Source: Gyrodactylus bullatarudis (taxonomy: Eukaryota; Platyhelminthes; Monogenea; Gyrodactylidea; Gyrodactylidae). Taken from it: 64,000 nucleotides of DNA. Location: the NCBI GenBank assembly GCA_012064415.1, contig SSNU01000313.1, forward strand, positions 283,152-347,151. The letters are read 5' to 3'. Numbering within the stretch: the first letter of the stretch is position 1; each line of letters starts with the position of its first letter. The translations under genes and the position numbers were made by a program. The notes beneath the pieces are model-generated. The model was not told the origin of the DNA, searched no databases, and worked only from the letters and a program-made list of their open reading frames with translations. This document shows, piece after piece, positions 9,801-22,050 of the stretch.

Positions 9801-12705
9801 TGTGTAATACAAATTCTTGTAAAATAGAGAGGAGTACAAGGTAAAAAATAACCAATTGCTTTGTATTCAATACCATAGTTTCTTGCCTTTTTTCCTTCTT
9901 CAATCTGTGTGTGCATATTTCTTTGTCCCTGTACACAAATACAAAAAGAATAATCCTCTAACATGGCTGATTAGGTCAGAATAGAGAAAGAAGACAAAGA
10001 AAAATAGCCTATTTCCTTCTCAAAAGGTTTATCTCAATTATACCTACTAAAGCTGTAATTCCCAAGCTCGTGAAGAAGAAAAACACCAGAAAAAATTTTT
10101 TCATGTTCTTGTGCCTTTCTGAGTTTCAATGTTGAAAAATTTCCTTTAACTACTTCTCTGATCAACCGTAACTTGACAGGAGTCTCGCATCTTTTGAATA
10201 AATTAATCAAGTGCATAATAATTTTAATAATTCTCATTATCTAAAAGAATAATGATATATACAGTTGTCGCCAAAACCATTTCATGCTACCCATTTTTTA
10301 AAAAAACCTCTTTTTTGAGAGAACCAATGAAATTCGATCAAATTTTCAACAAAGATATTCATTATTATAAAATTCTCTACACATTTCATTGATTGATGAT
10401 GATTTATAAAAATGAGAGTCTAGTTTAGATTTTTATTAAAATATCAAGCTTTCCTTTACCCTAAAAAACCTGAATGTTCATCTCACAGATTAGATATATT
10501 TTTCAACTCGAGATAACCATTTATACTTTACAATTCAAGAAAATCTGAGAGCATTTAAATTTTGAATAGGCAAATATTTCAAATTTGCTCCTGATTGATT
10601 CTTGAATAATTTAGAATGTCACTCCCCCCGTCATTTCAGAATAATTATTATAATATTCTTCCTTGTGAGAGTTGTATACACATTTCCCATCTATTCAATT
10701 TATTGACAGTTTGTCACATAAATGCAAAAAATTTAAATCACTACACCTCAATGGATGATCACATCTATAAGCTCGGGATCATTGTTATTTCTTAAAACTC
10801 ATTGATGAAATTTTCCTCTTTTCTACTCCTCTAATCAGACTTATTTTCACTGGAGAATTTCTTGGATATTCGCCTCATGTCTGATTAGACTTTATTCTAT
10901 CGACAAAATTCTGACTCATTCTGTTCCTCCTCCTAATAATACAATTAGCATCAACTTAAATCATGATAATACAACCAAGTATTTACCATGATTATTATGA
11001 ACTTTTTACTCATCTATCTCTATTTAAATGACCTAAATATATTCATTAGAGAATATGAGTGCTTTCTTTTTATATAGATAACATACCAAAACTTTCATGT
11101 TCTTTCACCAGTCAGGATGTAAAACATTGTATTTCTGTTTATCTGACCTGACATGGCATACTGTATTTATCCAAATTTCTCTTTATCTCTATATTACGTT
11201 AAGAAATATCAACATCATCTAGTATTTTGATATGTAGAACGTATACGTATGCTTCCTGTGGTATATAGAGTTGATCTTTATGTTGTTTCTGCAATGGCTT
11301 CTTCTGAAAATTCCATTCCATACATTTATCATACATTTCAGAGAATTCATTAATGAATCCACAGTAAACGTACACTCTATGTATTGTACATGTATTGAAC
11401 ATTAGATATTTCAGTACATATTATTACCCTGACATAACATTAGCATTAGTTATTATCATCATCATCCATTAGATCTTCTATTGTTTCTAGTCTAATATAA
11501 TGTGTGTAATACACAGTGTGTGTGTGTACTATACTATGCAAAATATGAATGTATTTTTTATTATTTCCGAAATTCTCTCTATTGATCTAAAGAGCAAAAA
11601 TATTTTGATTTATACAATCATCTGAAGATTAATGATAAACATATTTTTGTAATCACACATAAATAATATCGTTTAAATAGTTGGAATAATAATAATAATA
11701 ATCATGATCTAATGTACATTGTATGTATGAGAATGAAACTTGAAAAAAGATTTTATTGATTCACAAGAGAAATTATATAAACCCTACAGATATAATACCA
11801 ACCATTCATTCATACATGTACACAATGTACACTACACATACAGCTATAGGAATTGATATCCTGTATCTATAGAAATATTGAACTGAAATTTAGTTTTTAC
11901 AGACAGATGCCTTGTACTTATCTTGATTATAAATCATAATCATAAAATGATTAAAGAAAGAGATCTGACTAATTCATTACAAGTGCACTTTCACAATGGA
12001 AAAACTTGTCCTTTCTCATTTCAATAAAAAATAAGACTTTTCTCTTCATGATTCACATTCTCACGGAATAGAACAATCGACTTTTAGGATCAGATAATGA
12101 ACATAACGCATGTCCTTCAAGTTTGTGTGTGGCATTATTATGTATAGTATACCTGAAATAATAACTAATATATTCTAATAGCCTTTACCTTTTACCTTTT
12201 TTAACCATGCTAGTGATTGTAATAACAGGTACATTATCAAAATAAAATTTAACCTAACGGCTCTCTCCCATGATTCTCATATTGTGTAATATTTTACTTT
12301 CATCTGCAATCTGTTAACTTATTTAATGAAGCACAATAGGCTAGAATTAAAAAAAGACTAATTCTTAAATTCTTCATATATATATATCCCTGTGTAAATC
12401 CTGTTATAGAAATTATTTGATTAGTTTACCTCTTCAATTTCATTTCAACGTTCGCTAATAATCCTTTCCCATTCGTTAAGGAACTCAAGATCTCCAACGA
12501 GAAGAAAGATAAGGAACTGACATCGTTGAAGGAAAAATTGGAAAGTCTAGTCAAAAAGAATGTTGAGCTGCAAAAGTCGATAAATAACCTCAACCAGGCC
12601 AAACAAAGTCACGAGAGTAATATAGAGAAGAAAAAGCAAGTAAGCCAAGAAAAGTTTATAAAATATGGGATTGTAACAAATAATCCAGGTTCATCGGTTA
12701 CTTGA
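6891..12705 (+). CDS. Kinectin/p180 (RRBP1)-like ER membrane protein
   Basis: Exons: 6891-7688, 7748-7921, 7981-8118, all phase 0, then either a short terminal exon 8378-8434 or exon 12481-12639, the latter reading on to a TGA at 12703-12705. The protein starts with a single membrane segment (residues ~5-21, ALCFISIVVAVCSVLFM). A long Lys/Pro-rich region follows (~30-175), then a heptad-rich coiled coil from ~185. LQSKFMAKE in the coil closely matches the kinectin coil. Kinectin and p180 are integral ER proteins involved in microtubule or kinesin contact and ribosome binding. The two 3' ends give about 388 or 444 residues, far shorter than vertebrate kinectin (~1350), so further exons may be missed or the protein is truly reduced. 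AATAAA at 8491 supports the short form. Confidence 0.7.
8378..8434 (+). CDS. Alternative last exon of the kinectin-like gene
   Basis: After a strong acceptor (ctattacag) 18 residues rich in Arg/Gln (LLNQRRRFFRSDQNQRRF) lead to TAA in phase 0, with AATAAA at 8491-8496. Joined to exon 3 it would give a short isoform with a basic tail. Confidence 0.5.
   Translation, partial: LLNQRRRFFRSDQNQRRF
8497..12480. other. Long intron or 3' flank of the kinectin-like gene
   Basis: No coding exon is recognised in 4 kb. Simple repeats include TA runs (~9074), TG runs (~11520) and AAT runs (~11688). Confidence 0.5.
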
Positions 12706-15219
12706 AGGAGATTTTCAAAAACTCTTTTGATGTGTAAACTCTTACTTCGATAAAAATTACTAATGATTCTATCGCTAAAATTGATATAGAGTTGGGAATC
12801 TATGATTCTTACAGAAATCTTAATTTTATTAATCCAGAGTTTGTATAATATAATTTATATTACAGTAATCGAGCAAATAGCGATTACTTCCACAGAAAGA
12901 CAAGTTTTCATCAAAATTTATTTATGCCGATCAATCAGATTTTGACCTATGATTTTTATTTTTGATTGAAGATAATTTTATCTCTTTCTTACTATTAATA
13001 AAATAAAAATAATTTTCGGTAGATAAGATATGTCATGAAAGCTTTATTCAACCTCTCAATCTTTATACTTTGCTCTGTTGTAACTTTTATTAAACAAAAC
13101 TCAAGTTTAATGAAAAATTAATCATCCCCAAGTGTAAAACTTGATATTGTTTCTTACGAGTTAAATATTCACGTGAATTTTCATAAACGTCCGAAAATCC
13201 TCTCAAGTTCATAATTCAAAAATTGGAAGAGAATGTATTAAATCACTAAAGGCACATTTCTCAAAGGATCATCAGTAGTGTCACTTTAAAAATGATAAAA
13301 TTTTAAAAGTCAATGAATATAATAATTTACGAATTCTCATTGTAAGCTGAAAAAAATACCAAAACTCTCCAATAAATAGCAGAGATGGAGAGAAAAGTGA
13401 AAAAGGTCACATCGGCCAGGGAAAGACACAGCTGTTACAAGACATCTTAATATTTAATGAAGAATTAGAGGATTAGAAGACTAGTGAATATGTATAGATA
13501 TAAAGCTTTCATTTCACTGGATCTCGTCAGACTCTTACACTGACTTGATATTTATAAATAATAATAATACAGTAATAGAACCGTCTGATTGGTTATTCAT
13601 ATTCAACATGTTTTACTATCATTATAATTAGTTTTAAACTGAGTTCTCATATAAAGATCTCTATTCCAGCTGATACTAATCAGTAGAGAAAGAAAGATAT
13701 TTCAAAAAATTCCAATAGATTCTCTATGCTCCATAATCGCCGTTTTCGAGAAATAATTTAAAACCTCTGATATGCATAAATCTTTTTCCTAAATTGACCG
13801 GATTTTTCAAGGTGTATTCAGAATAGCAATATTAAAAATTTGACGTGAAACTTTGATTTAAAAAGATCATAGTCTGTCCAATAATTCAAAATTATTCATT
13901 TCTCGTAGTAAAATTCCATAAAAAATTCAGGGTAAAAATTTGAAAGTTTGACATCTTCAATACGAAATTTTCTTCTTATCTTATTTTGTATCAAATGTAA
14001 GCATAATAGAAAAAAAAATAGAATATCATGCCTCAACCTACTAATCAGTGTACTAAAAAGCTTCAATTCTGAATTATCTGAGACTTTAAATCCTCTATAT
14101 GTGTCCATATTCAGAGTATAATAATAATAATAATAACTGGTACTTACCAGGCAAAGAATATTTCTTTAATTTTTTCGTATTCTAATTATTTTGATGGATA
14201 TCCACACTGATGAATTGTATTGAAATGAAAAGAAGTATTATATCAAAGTACATTCGCTCATCTTCTGTAACTTGGAAGCAATCATTCATGTTAATGATAA
14301 CTATTGATCTCATTTGTACCTTCTTTATTGAAGATTTATAGAATTATAAGTTTTACTCTGATTGATAAGTTATTCTGTATTTTATCAAGTTCTCACAAAG
14401 AACTCATAATCGAATAATAGAATACACAAGTTACACACACTAACGCCCGAAAATTAAATTTTATTTGCTCAAGAATGAAGGAAGAAAATAATTACAAAAC
14501 ATTCATAAACCCCTACTACTGATATGAAAAAATTTCACTCCTTAATAACTATCGAAATAGATTTCTTCTCAAAGAACCTATTAAACAGAAATAAGATCGA
14601 TCAAAGGTAAGTTTAATTACCTAGGTAGTCTTTCTTAATCTAAGTTTGCATTTTAATGTAGTTTTTAAGAAAATTATCTTTTCAGAATAGCATTGACATT
14701 TTTCAAGTTTCTTGTTGAAGAGATTTCCTGATTCAAAAGTAGGGCAAGATCGAAACTTTGATTAATCAATTTTTATTTACATCTAAACCTGAAAAACGGT
14801 CAAGATATCCTGGAAGTCGAAATTTTTAAAATCATTCTTTCAATTGGGATTATTCAATTCTGATCAGCTCATCAAGTTTGAGAATGATTTTCGAAATTTT
14901 TTATTTATTACTATTTTTTTCTACTTACAGTTTAGTTCAAGAAACTAATACCGTTACTTAATTTCTTAATGGGCACCCATTTTGGGCTGTTCCCTCCGAC
15001 AGTGTTCGAATATTAAATTAGTCTCATCTAAGAAAAAACCCGCATGAAAATTAAATTTCTACAGTTGATTCGAGTAAAATTTTTCTAAAATTAGTTAGTT
15101 TCAAAAAAAGAATTGACTTTTTGAGCCGGTACAAAGAAATTCAATGCAATTTAAGACAAAAGATTAGTATTTTGTTGATAATTACCCAATAATTGAATCT
15201 AAATTGGTTATTACTTCCT
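12706..15219. other. Intergenic, repeat-bearing
   Basis: No gene is supported. The segment ~13800-13960 is an inverted copy of ~19455-19620, a dispersed repeat. An AAT microsatellite lies at ~14120. Confidence 0.5.
13800..13960 (-). repeat. Dispersed repeat, copy A
   Basis: The reverse complement matches ~19455-19620 over blocks such as cacgtcaaat...ctgaatacacc and ttactacgagaaatga. Its class is unknown, and no open frame is preserved. Confidence 0.55.
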
Positions 15220-16773
15220 ATGAGACCAATTCTAGATATGTCTGCATGCCCCCAACACAATCTAGCCAGATGGTTGTTGGACGTCCTCAAGCCAGTTCAT
15301 GAATGCTTCAAAACTTGTATGTTGTTAAAGATGTATTCGAATTTGTTGAAAAGATAAAGAATTATAACATCGGATCAAACAAGATGGTATTATTTGATAT
15401 AACCACATTGTTCCCAAATATTCCCATTGAAGAAACCCTAGATATAATTGGCTCATATGTTAACAACAATAGAAATGACTTCAAATTGGACGGGGAAGAA
15501 ATTGTTGAAATTCTGAGAATATGCTGTACAGAAATCCCTTCATCATTCCAAAACGAAGTCTACTTCCAAAAAGATGGGATAGCAATGGGATCCCCACTAA
15601 GTCCTATACTAGCTGACATTTTTCTTGGTTTCTTGGAAAAAAACAGGATGAATGACATCATCGACAGGTACACTGATGTATACATCAGATATGTTGATGA
15701 TACCTTTATCATAATGAAACAAAATGCGTCTATTACAGACTTCTACAGAGAGATGAATTTAATTCACCAAAACATCAATTTCACTAAAGAGGATGAAATA
15801 GATAACACATTGAGTTTCTTAGATGTGAAGCTTACCAGAAAACCTGATGGAACTATAAAAAGAAACATGCACCACAAAAAATCAGATACAGGTAAATACC
15901 TCCATTTTGAGAGTTTCTGTCCAAAAAGTTACAAATCAGGCTTGATAGTAGGCTTAATCAAGAGAACCAAAAGAATTGTTAGCGAGGAGGAATTCTTGAA
16001 TGAGATAGATGAAATAAAATTGAGATTGAAAGAGAATGGATACCCAGACAATTTTGTTCGAAAATACATAGAAAAAGCTTTGGAGGACGAAGCAATCAAT
16101 CAACCCGAAATACAGGAGGAACAAAATGAATCGACTATCCAAATCTACGTCAAACTCACATTCAAAGGAGATGGTTTTAGCCACAATTTGAGAAGAAAGT
16201 TGAACACACTAGTAAATGAAAATTATAACGATATACAGTTGAAGGTTGTATTCAGCACAACTCGTCTGTTCAAATTTCAACTCAAAGATAAACTTGAACC
16301 AAAAGAGCAGTCAAATCTCATCTATTGTTTTCAAGCTACATGTGGTGCCAAGTATATAGGAAGAACCGAAAGAAGACTTGCTATCAGAATACAAGAAAAC
16401 CTCAACAGAAAGAGTTCTTCTATAAAAAGGCTAATGAAGAAAATTTCAAAATTTTATTCAAATGCCCAGATGACAAGCAGATGCATCTTAAAATTCGGGA
16501 AAAGTTCTTTATCATGAATGAAGATCCCAATTTATGCATACAAATAACCATCTACATGACTTGCAACTATCTTGGCCCAATTGATTTTTAATTTTTCTTC
16601 TCTATACTTGAAAAAATCAAGAATGGAGAAGTTTTTTGGTTTTTCATCAATTGGAAGTTTTTCTACACAGCTTTACAATTTCATTAAGAATTTTTCATTA
16701 TAATTTGTGATTCCATAAACTTTAATCAGACCAGGATAAGAGATTGATAAGACCTGGCGAAATACGTATTTCT
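15220..16773 (+). mobile_element. Penelope-like retroelement (copy A), 5'-truncated
   Basis: Reverse transcriptase plus GIY-YIG endonuclease in the order typical of endonuclease-bearing PLEs. Visible parts: MRPILDMSACPQHNLARWLL (15220 on); then, after a frameshift near 15295, FDITTLFPNIPIEET (motif A); GIAMGSPLSPILADIF (motif B); IRYVDDTFII with the catalytic DD (motif C); LSFLDVKLTRKPDG; and the nuclease CGAKYIGRTERRL. A second frameshift near 16400 separates the nuclease from its tail (REKFFIMNEDPNLCIQ...LGPIDF). The 3' boundary near 16773 is set by similarity to the copy at the right window edge. The N-terminal part is absent. Such elements insert at nicks made by their own nuclease; this copy cannot be autonomous. 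Confidence 0.85.
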
Positions 16774-17089
16774 CTTCAATCAAGTTCTTTTTAAAAACAT
16801 CCAATTATGAATTTCTCCATGGGTTATTCGGACGTATATGTAAGTATACGTAATTATTTAATTCGAAAAAATCAAACTATTCTCAAATTGATTCATCTGA
16901 TTTATTCGTTGTAAAATAATGGCGTATGAGAGTGGATTTGATATAACATAAAAATTTTTTTTTACATCTGAAAAATATAAATGAACTTTGCATAAGTGAT
17001 CACTTTGATGGATTCATTCCCAAGAATTAAAACCTTTAGTAACATTAAAGTCTCTTTGGGTTATATATTTTTGTTTTAAATATGTGTTA
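16774..17089. other. Spacer between PLE and ribozyme element
   Basis: Nothing supported. Confidence 0.4.
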
Positions 17090-17412
17090 TTAGGGGTTTT
17101 TAGTGACTAGGGATAAGTGCCTAAGTCTTTTGGTATCTCTAATTGGATGCGGAGAAGTGACACATCTTGGGTTAGAGAGCGTGCATCTAATTTATAATCT
17201 AGTGGTCTAAGCGTTGAACTTTCAATGCTCATGACCCTGGTTCGATTCTCGGCTGCGGTATACTGAAGAGTCTCATTAAGGACGAAACGCATCTATACCA
17301 GGTATAGTATACCTGCCATAAATGTATCTCTAAGGCAAGACGTGTGACTTCTCCGCATCCAATTAGAGATACCAAAAGACACAAGCACTTATCTATCGTC
17401 ACCAAAACCCAC
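17090..17412 (+). mobile_element. Inverted-repeat element carrying tRNA-like promoter and hammerhead
   Basis: Arms of ~95 bp face each other (17090-17186 and 17318-17412); both hold gcggagaagt / acttctccgc and tctaattggatg / catccaattaga. Between them lie a pol III A-box-like tagtggtctaag (~17200), a perfect B-box core GGTTCGATTCT (17239-17249) and a hammerhead ribozyme (17257-17299). The combination recalls the hammerhead-bearing SINE-like repeats of schistosomes and small retrozymes. There is no open frame. I infer a non-autonomous RNA-mobilised element. Confidence 0.65.
17257..17299 (+). ncRNA. Type I hammerhead ribozyme
   Basis: All core elements are present. Stem I is GGTATA (17257-17262) paired perfectly with TATACC (17294-17299). 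Then come CTGAAGA (17263-17269), stem II GTCT/GGAC (17270-17273 with 17280-17283, one G-U) with a six-base loop, and GAAA (17284-17287). CGCATC follows, with predicted cleavage after C17293. Stem III is nearly absent: CGCA instead of the palindromic CGCG seen at 960-963, so self-cleavage may need a dimer or be impaired. Confidence 0.75.
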
Positions 17413-18281
17413 TAAAAAGTCTCTTTTTATAATCTGGTTAACGAGATCAAAATTTTTATGATTTAGATTGTTTGGTAGCGTGATTTTCGTTAATTGATTA
17501 ATATTTTTATGACTTTCTTTATAAATATGCAAAGTTTTATTTATTGTAAAGGCAATAAAGTTTATTTCAACGATCAGGTGACACAAATCGTATTAGGTCA
17601 AAGTGACTGATGATAGAAATTTTAAAATTCATTTTTAAATTTTATTCAAATTCTACGTTCATTGAGAAGAAATGATCTCAAATTGGGATAATTCCAAATT
17701 TTCCAGCCTCAATCTTATTTTGAAGATAAATGGAAACTATGCATTTTCCCGACTATTTTTTCGATGGATTTTCTTACAAGAAAAGACAAAATTAAGATTT
17801 TTGAACTGTTTTTGCAGCATTTTGAATAAAAATAGAGTCCATGTTGAAAGGAATTCCTAGAAAATTAGGTAAATTTTGATGATTTTAGGGAAAATTAGAT
17901 TTTTGTATATCAGAACATGAAAAAATCAATTTCTGATTAAGGCATGGTATATTGTTCGGGGATTACCCTATATATATACAAATTTGTAATTTGTAATCTG
18001 AATTGAATAAGAAACTTTTGTCAATATTTGAATTGTGAGCCGTTTGTCTTTGTCTAATTATCGATCCGAGTTGGTTATTATTGAGAAATGAGAAAGCCAG
18101 GCTAGAAAAAAACATTACTACCACTCCCCTCTGATTGATTCATTGTCATTTGCAAAATTGATTGAACAAAAAGCTCAAAGGATCAAAGTTCAAAATCCAT
18201 CCATCCAACATCCATATTACAGTAGTATTAGTCTTCTATTTTCTTTGGAGAATAAAAGTAGTTCGTTCTCTATGTAACACA
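17413..18281. other. Intergenic, 5' flank of the RA-FHA exon
   Basis: No gene is supported. ~17870-17920 has faint similarity to ~19640-19690 (gggaaaat...tatatcagaaca). Confidence 0.4.
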
Positions 18282-19346
18282 ATGTTCAGTAATAAAAAGT
18301 CAAAATTGGTCTTTAACTACAAGTATTTCTCTGAGAGTAGTAACAAGACTCAACAAGGGGATGGTTATTTAATCAAGCAAAAACTCGTCAATATACAGGT
18401 GAATAAAGTATCCTATGGAGTATTTGAGTTTAGTAGGAATGACAGAATCATTGATTATATCGAGAGGAAAATGGCCGATATATTCTCAATAAGGATTAGC
18501 CAGAAGGAATTCTTAGTCAATAAATGCTACCTGGGCCACTTCGAGGATAAATATCCTATAAGGAATAGTAAACTTCGATTTAAAGACATTCTCAAATCAA
18601 ATGCTGTCATATACTTTGATGTTGAACTTAAGAGGGATTTGTCTTTAGATCGGGATCACTTGATTCTGAGTCATGGCCTGTACTTGACCTATTATACAAC
18701 GATGAACAATAGCAATCCGACAGAGAAGAACTTTATAAACCTGATGAATCTTCTGAGGGAGGAGAATGATCAGAGAATCATTGATTTTTCCATGATGGAA
18801 CAAAACTTGAAACTCCTCATAAACTCATCAAGGGAAAATCTTGTTTTTCGTCTAACATTTGAAAGGATTCCTTACAACTTTGAAGAGTTAATCTTTATTT
18901 ATCTGAGCGGGGAACAATCATCAAAATTTGTAGTTAAAATAAATGAAAGCCGAATGAAATCTGATCAGAGAAGACTCTTGATAAACGGTGATCGAATTAG
19001 CGTTGAATTACATGGAATGAAAGGCATCTTTGAATTTTGTGAAACGTACAACTTCAAGCTGAGAAAGTCCCTAAGGAGAATGTCCAAGGCGAATTTCTTT
19101 GAGATTATCAAGCCCTTTTACAATCTATCTCTAATTGAATGGGATCCAGGAACAATTGCTAGTCTCTATATCACCGTGTTAAAGTTTTACGATAGAAAAT
19201 TGTCCGCTGAACAACAAACCCCAAAACAAAGAAAGTTAGATGGACAGCAAAATTCTTTCAGGAATATTGATTTTGATTTGACATCGATAGCCCTAGAATT
19301 ACATCAAAGGTTTTGGACATCTGTGAGTTTTCACATTACCCAATAG
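18282..19346 (+). CDS. Radil/Rasip1-like RA-FHA exon (alternative first exon or truncated paralogue)
   Basis: First in-frame ATG at 18282. The encoded order is an RA/ubiquitin-like domain (~30-125, from KLVNIQVNKVSYGVFEF), an FHA-like region (~175-270, ending LLINGDRISVELHGMKGIFE) and the opening helices of a DIL domain (~275-347, ending ALELHQRFWTS). That is the architecture of Radil exon 1 at 22051-23694, though sequence identity is low. At the equivalent point of the DIL helix both carry a phase-0 GTGAGT donor (here 19323). Spliced there, the exon could join 29681 in frame and share Radil's DIL-PDZ part. Unspliced, it stops at 19346. No separate downstream exons are seen before 22 kb. The domain call rests on pattern, not alignment. 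Confidence 0.5.
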   Translation: MFSNKKSKLVFNYKYFSESSNKTQQGDGYLIKQKLVNIQVNKVSYGVFEFSRNDRIIDYIERKMADIFSIRISQKEFLVNKCYLGHFEDKYPIRNSKLRFKDILKSNAVIYFDVELKRDLSLDRDHLILSHGLYLTYYTTMNNSNPTEKNFINLMNLLREENDQRIIDFSMMEQNLKLLINSSRENLVFRLTFERIPYNFEELIFIYLSGEQSSKFVVKINESRMKSDQRRLLINGDRISVELHGMKGIFEFCETYNFKLRKSLRRMSKANFFEIIKPFYNLSLIEWDPGTIASLYITVLKFYDRKLSAEQQTPKQRKLDGQQNSFRNIDFDLTSIALELHQRFWTSVSFHITQ

Positions 19347-22050
19347 ATTAGGCTTTGAATTAGTCTATTTCAATTCGATATCGGTATCTTACCTAAAACT
19401 CTTAGATTCTTATCTGTGTTTAGAATAGTTTCCTGTTGAACCTTATGTTTTTAATTTCAATTGAAGATGTCAAATTTTCAAATTTGCGCCATCATTTTCA
19501 ATGAATTTTACTACGAGAAATGATAAATTTTGAATTATTGGACAAGCTCTCATCTTTTTGAATCAGTTTTTCACGTCAAATTAATATTAAATATATTCTG
19601 AATACACCCTGAAAAAATCTATTCAATTTGGGAAAAATTAACAATTATAGGGAAAATGGCATATATGTATATCAGAACACCAAAATTTATTTTTCGAATA
19701 CAGCAATTACAGAGGATAGAGAATCTATTTGAGGCATAAAATAGAAAAGTGTTCGGAGAAAGAAAATTTTTGTCTCTAGTAGCTATTGATTACAATGGTT
19801 TTATGTGTAACCTTCTTAAGCTAATTGATATGAAGTTGGGAATTTAAGATTTTTTCATCAAAAATTCGAATATGTTTAAGGATTTTTTGGAATCCTACTC
19901 ATATTGCCCACTTTTACGAGTTGTAGAAAAAAGTTCTGGAAAAAAATTTTTAAATAAAAAATATGGTCATTTTTAGCGCCAAAATTCCATACCTTGGAAC
20001 TTTGAGCTAAAGATTTTTATTGATTTCAAAGTGAGAGAGTGATCAAAAGTTGATTTTCAGGATCATAATAAGATAAGAAAGCAGAATATGCTGAATCTGT
20101 TCTAATGCATAACTTGATTATAGTTTGGGAGTCAAATTTCGATCATTTTCAATACTTGAAAATTAATGAAATTTCGACAAATCGAAATCCCTCGAAAATA
20201 GTGGATGTTTCGAAAATTTTTCTGTGATATTTAGCTTTCTTGTCTTATTGTGATCCTGAAAATTAACTTTTGATCACTCTCTCACTTTGATTTCAATAAA
20301 AATTTCCAGTTCAAAGTTTGAAAAAGCGGGATTTTGGCGCCTAATCAATATTTGAAAATGGTCATAATTTTCATAAAATTTTATTTTTTTCAGAATTTAT
20401 TTTCTTCAAATCGTAAACGTGGGCAACATGAGTAGGATTCCAAAAAATCTTCAACATTTTCGAATTTTTGATGAAAAATCGAGGTTTTCGTTAAAATCAT
20501 AGATTCTTAACTTCATTTTAATCAACCTTAGTTCAAAAATCGTAGTTTCTTAATGTATGAAAAATGAATCATTTTTGAATCCAAACTGTAAAATCCTTCA
20601 AGATTTGCTATTGACCAAATGAGACTTTACTCAGTGTACATAAAATCAAAATTAAAATTAGAGTAAATTACCCTGGTTGATTCTAGTTCCAACTTTCACA
20701 CTTGACCAAATTAGAAATTATGATCAGGAGAGCACGTTTATATTTAATTGATTTTTTCGTTAGATAAACATACTTTGACCGATGATTCTTTTACCTACAA
20801 GCGTAACCTTAAACCTTAATTGTAGCTTGACATTTTAGAGCTTCAAGTTAATGCAGCACTAATATATACGGTACATAGAATTTTATTATGGATTTTCTAC
20901 TCGCGTGATCACGAATCTAAAAACTTTTTTTTCCAATTTAAAATAAAGCTAGTTGACATAAAGATGTGTATTTACTATTTTCATGTTGGATCATTCCATT
21001 ACAACGATAATTATGAGTTTATTATTCGACGCTAACAGATGGTCTTTCCATTGACGTTTTACACGTTAACCTTGGAAATTATTAACGTGGAAATTATTGA
21101 TTCCACTCTGAGAATAAAACTAGAAGAGAACACCTAACCCACTTGAGAGAATAAATGTTTATCATTCAATTTATGATCCAAAGACGAAATCTTTTTAAAA
21201 TATCAAGTTCTTCTTGAGTATCATCGATTATAATTATTATAGATTAAATTACATTTGGTTATACATTAAGCAATCTAGAAAATCTTAAACAGAAACCTTG
21301 TACTAAACTTTGGCATTCATAGAATATATCATTTTATCACAATAATAAGGGATAAATTTGATGTTTTATTCTTAAAGACATGAAATATTCTTCAAATTGA
21401 TTAATTCATCGACGATAAATTATCGTACAATTAGAATGTTTTTATTTATAAAAAGGCAAACTACTATATAGTAGATAGGAAAAATAATAATCGTATTTTG
21501 ATCGAGACATGGGTGCAATATGAATCGATTAGATTTATCATCCATATCATTCCAGGATGGTAAGAAATCTTGTTTTAGATTATCATTCTTGAGTAAGCTG
21601 GGGTTATTCCTTTAATTACCTAATTTGTATTGAATGAGAGTGATTGTGAACGAAAGGGTCTCGTATTTGTCAAGTAGTCTCAATTTTATTGCTCTTCTTC
21701 TATTTTGTTGTCTACCACCTTTTACTACATTAATTTTTTTATTATGGGGTTAATTTTATGCATAATCTATAGGTGAGTCAATCATTGTTCTTCTAAGTAA
21801 TGCTAAAGATATTCTTAATTCATTCTTAACCAATGAAATGAATTATCACTTAACCAGCCAATCAGAGCATGTCTGAACAAATCAAGTGAGAGAGCCAAAG
21901 AGTGTAATTATATGAATGAATATGTTTTAATAGTAGTAGTTATTCATTATTTCAAGAAATATATATTCTTACTAATTGTCAGCAAAATTCTCTACGGACT
22001 GACACTTGAATTTTTGCACCGACCCTATCTTTGTTACAAATCATCTTTCC
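19347..22050. other. Intron or intergenic, with large foldback
   Basis: No coding exon is seen. It contains the repeat copy at ~19455-19620 and a large imperfect inverted repeat (19809-20530). Confidence 0.5.
19809..20530. repeat. Foldback repeat with ~280-bp arms
   Basis: The left arm (~19809-20090) and right arm (~20230-20530) are imperfect inverse copies sharing blocks such as aatcctactcat / atgagtaggatt, ctttgatttcaataaaaat and tgatcctgaaaatt. Related wording (tcgatttcaaagatttgaagc) recurs at ~38640, 50010, 50910 and 60805, so it belongs to a dispersed family. Confidence 0.65.

Noticed and set aside
17200..17262. Functional tRNA gene
   Set aside because: A and B boxes exist, but no proper 7-nt anticodon loop or acceptor stem forms; it is a tRNA-derived promoter region.
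22006..22050. Radil start at an upstream TTG
   Set aside because: The first ATG, in a good context, is at 22051 and an in-frame TGA lies just before the TTG; nuclear genes rarely start at TTG.
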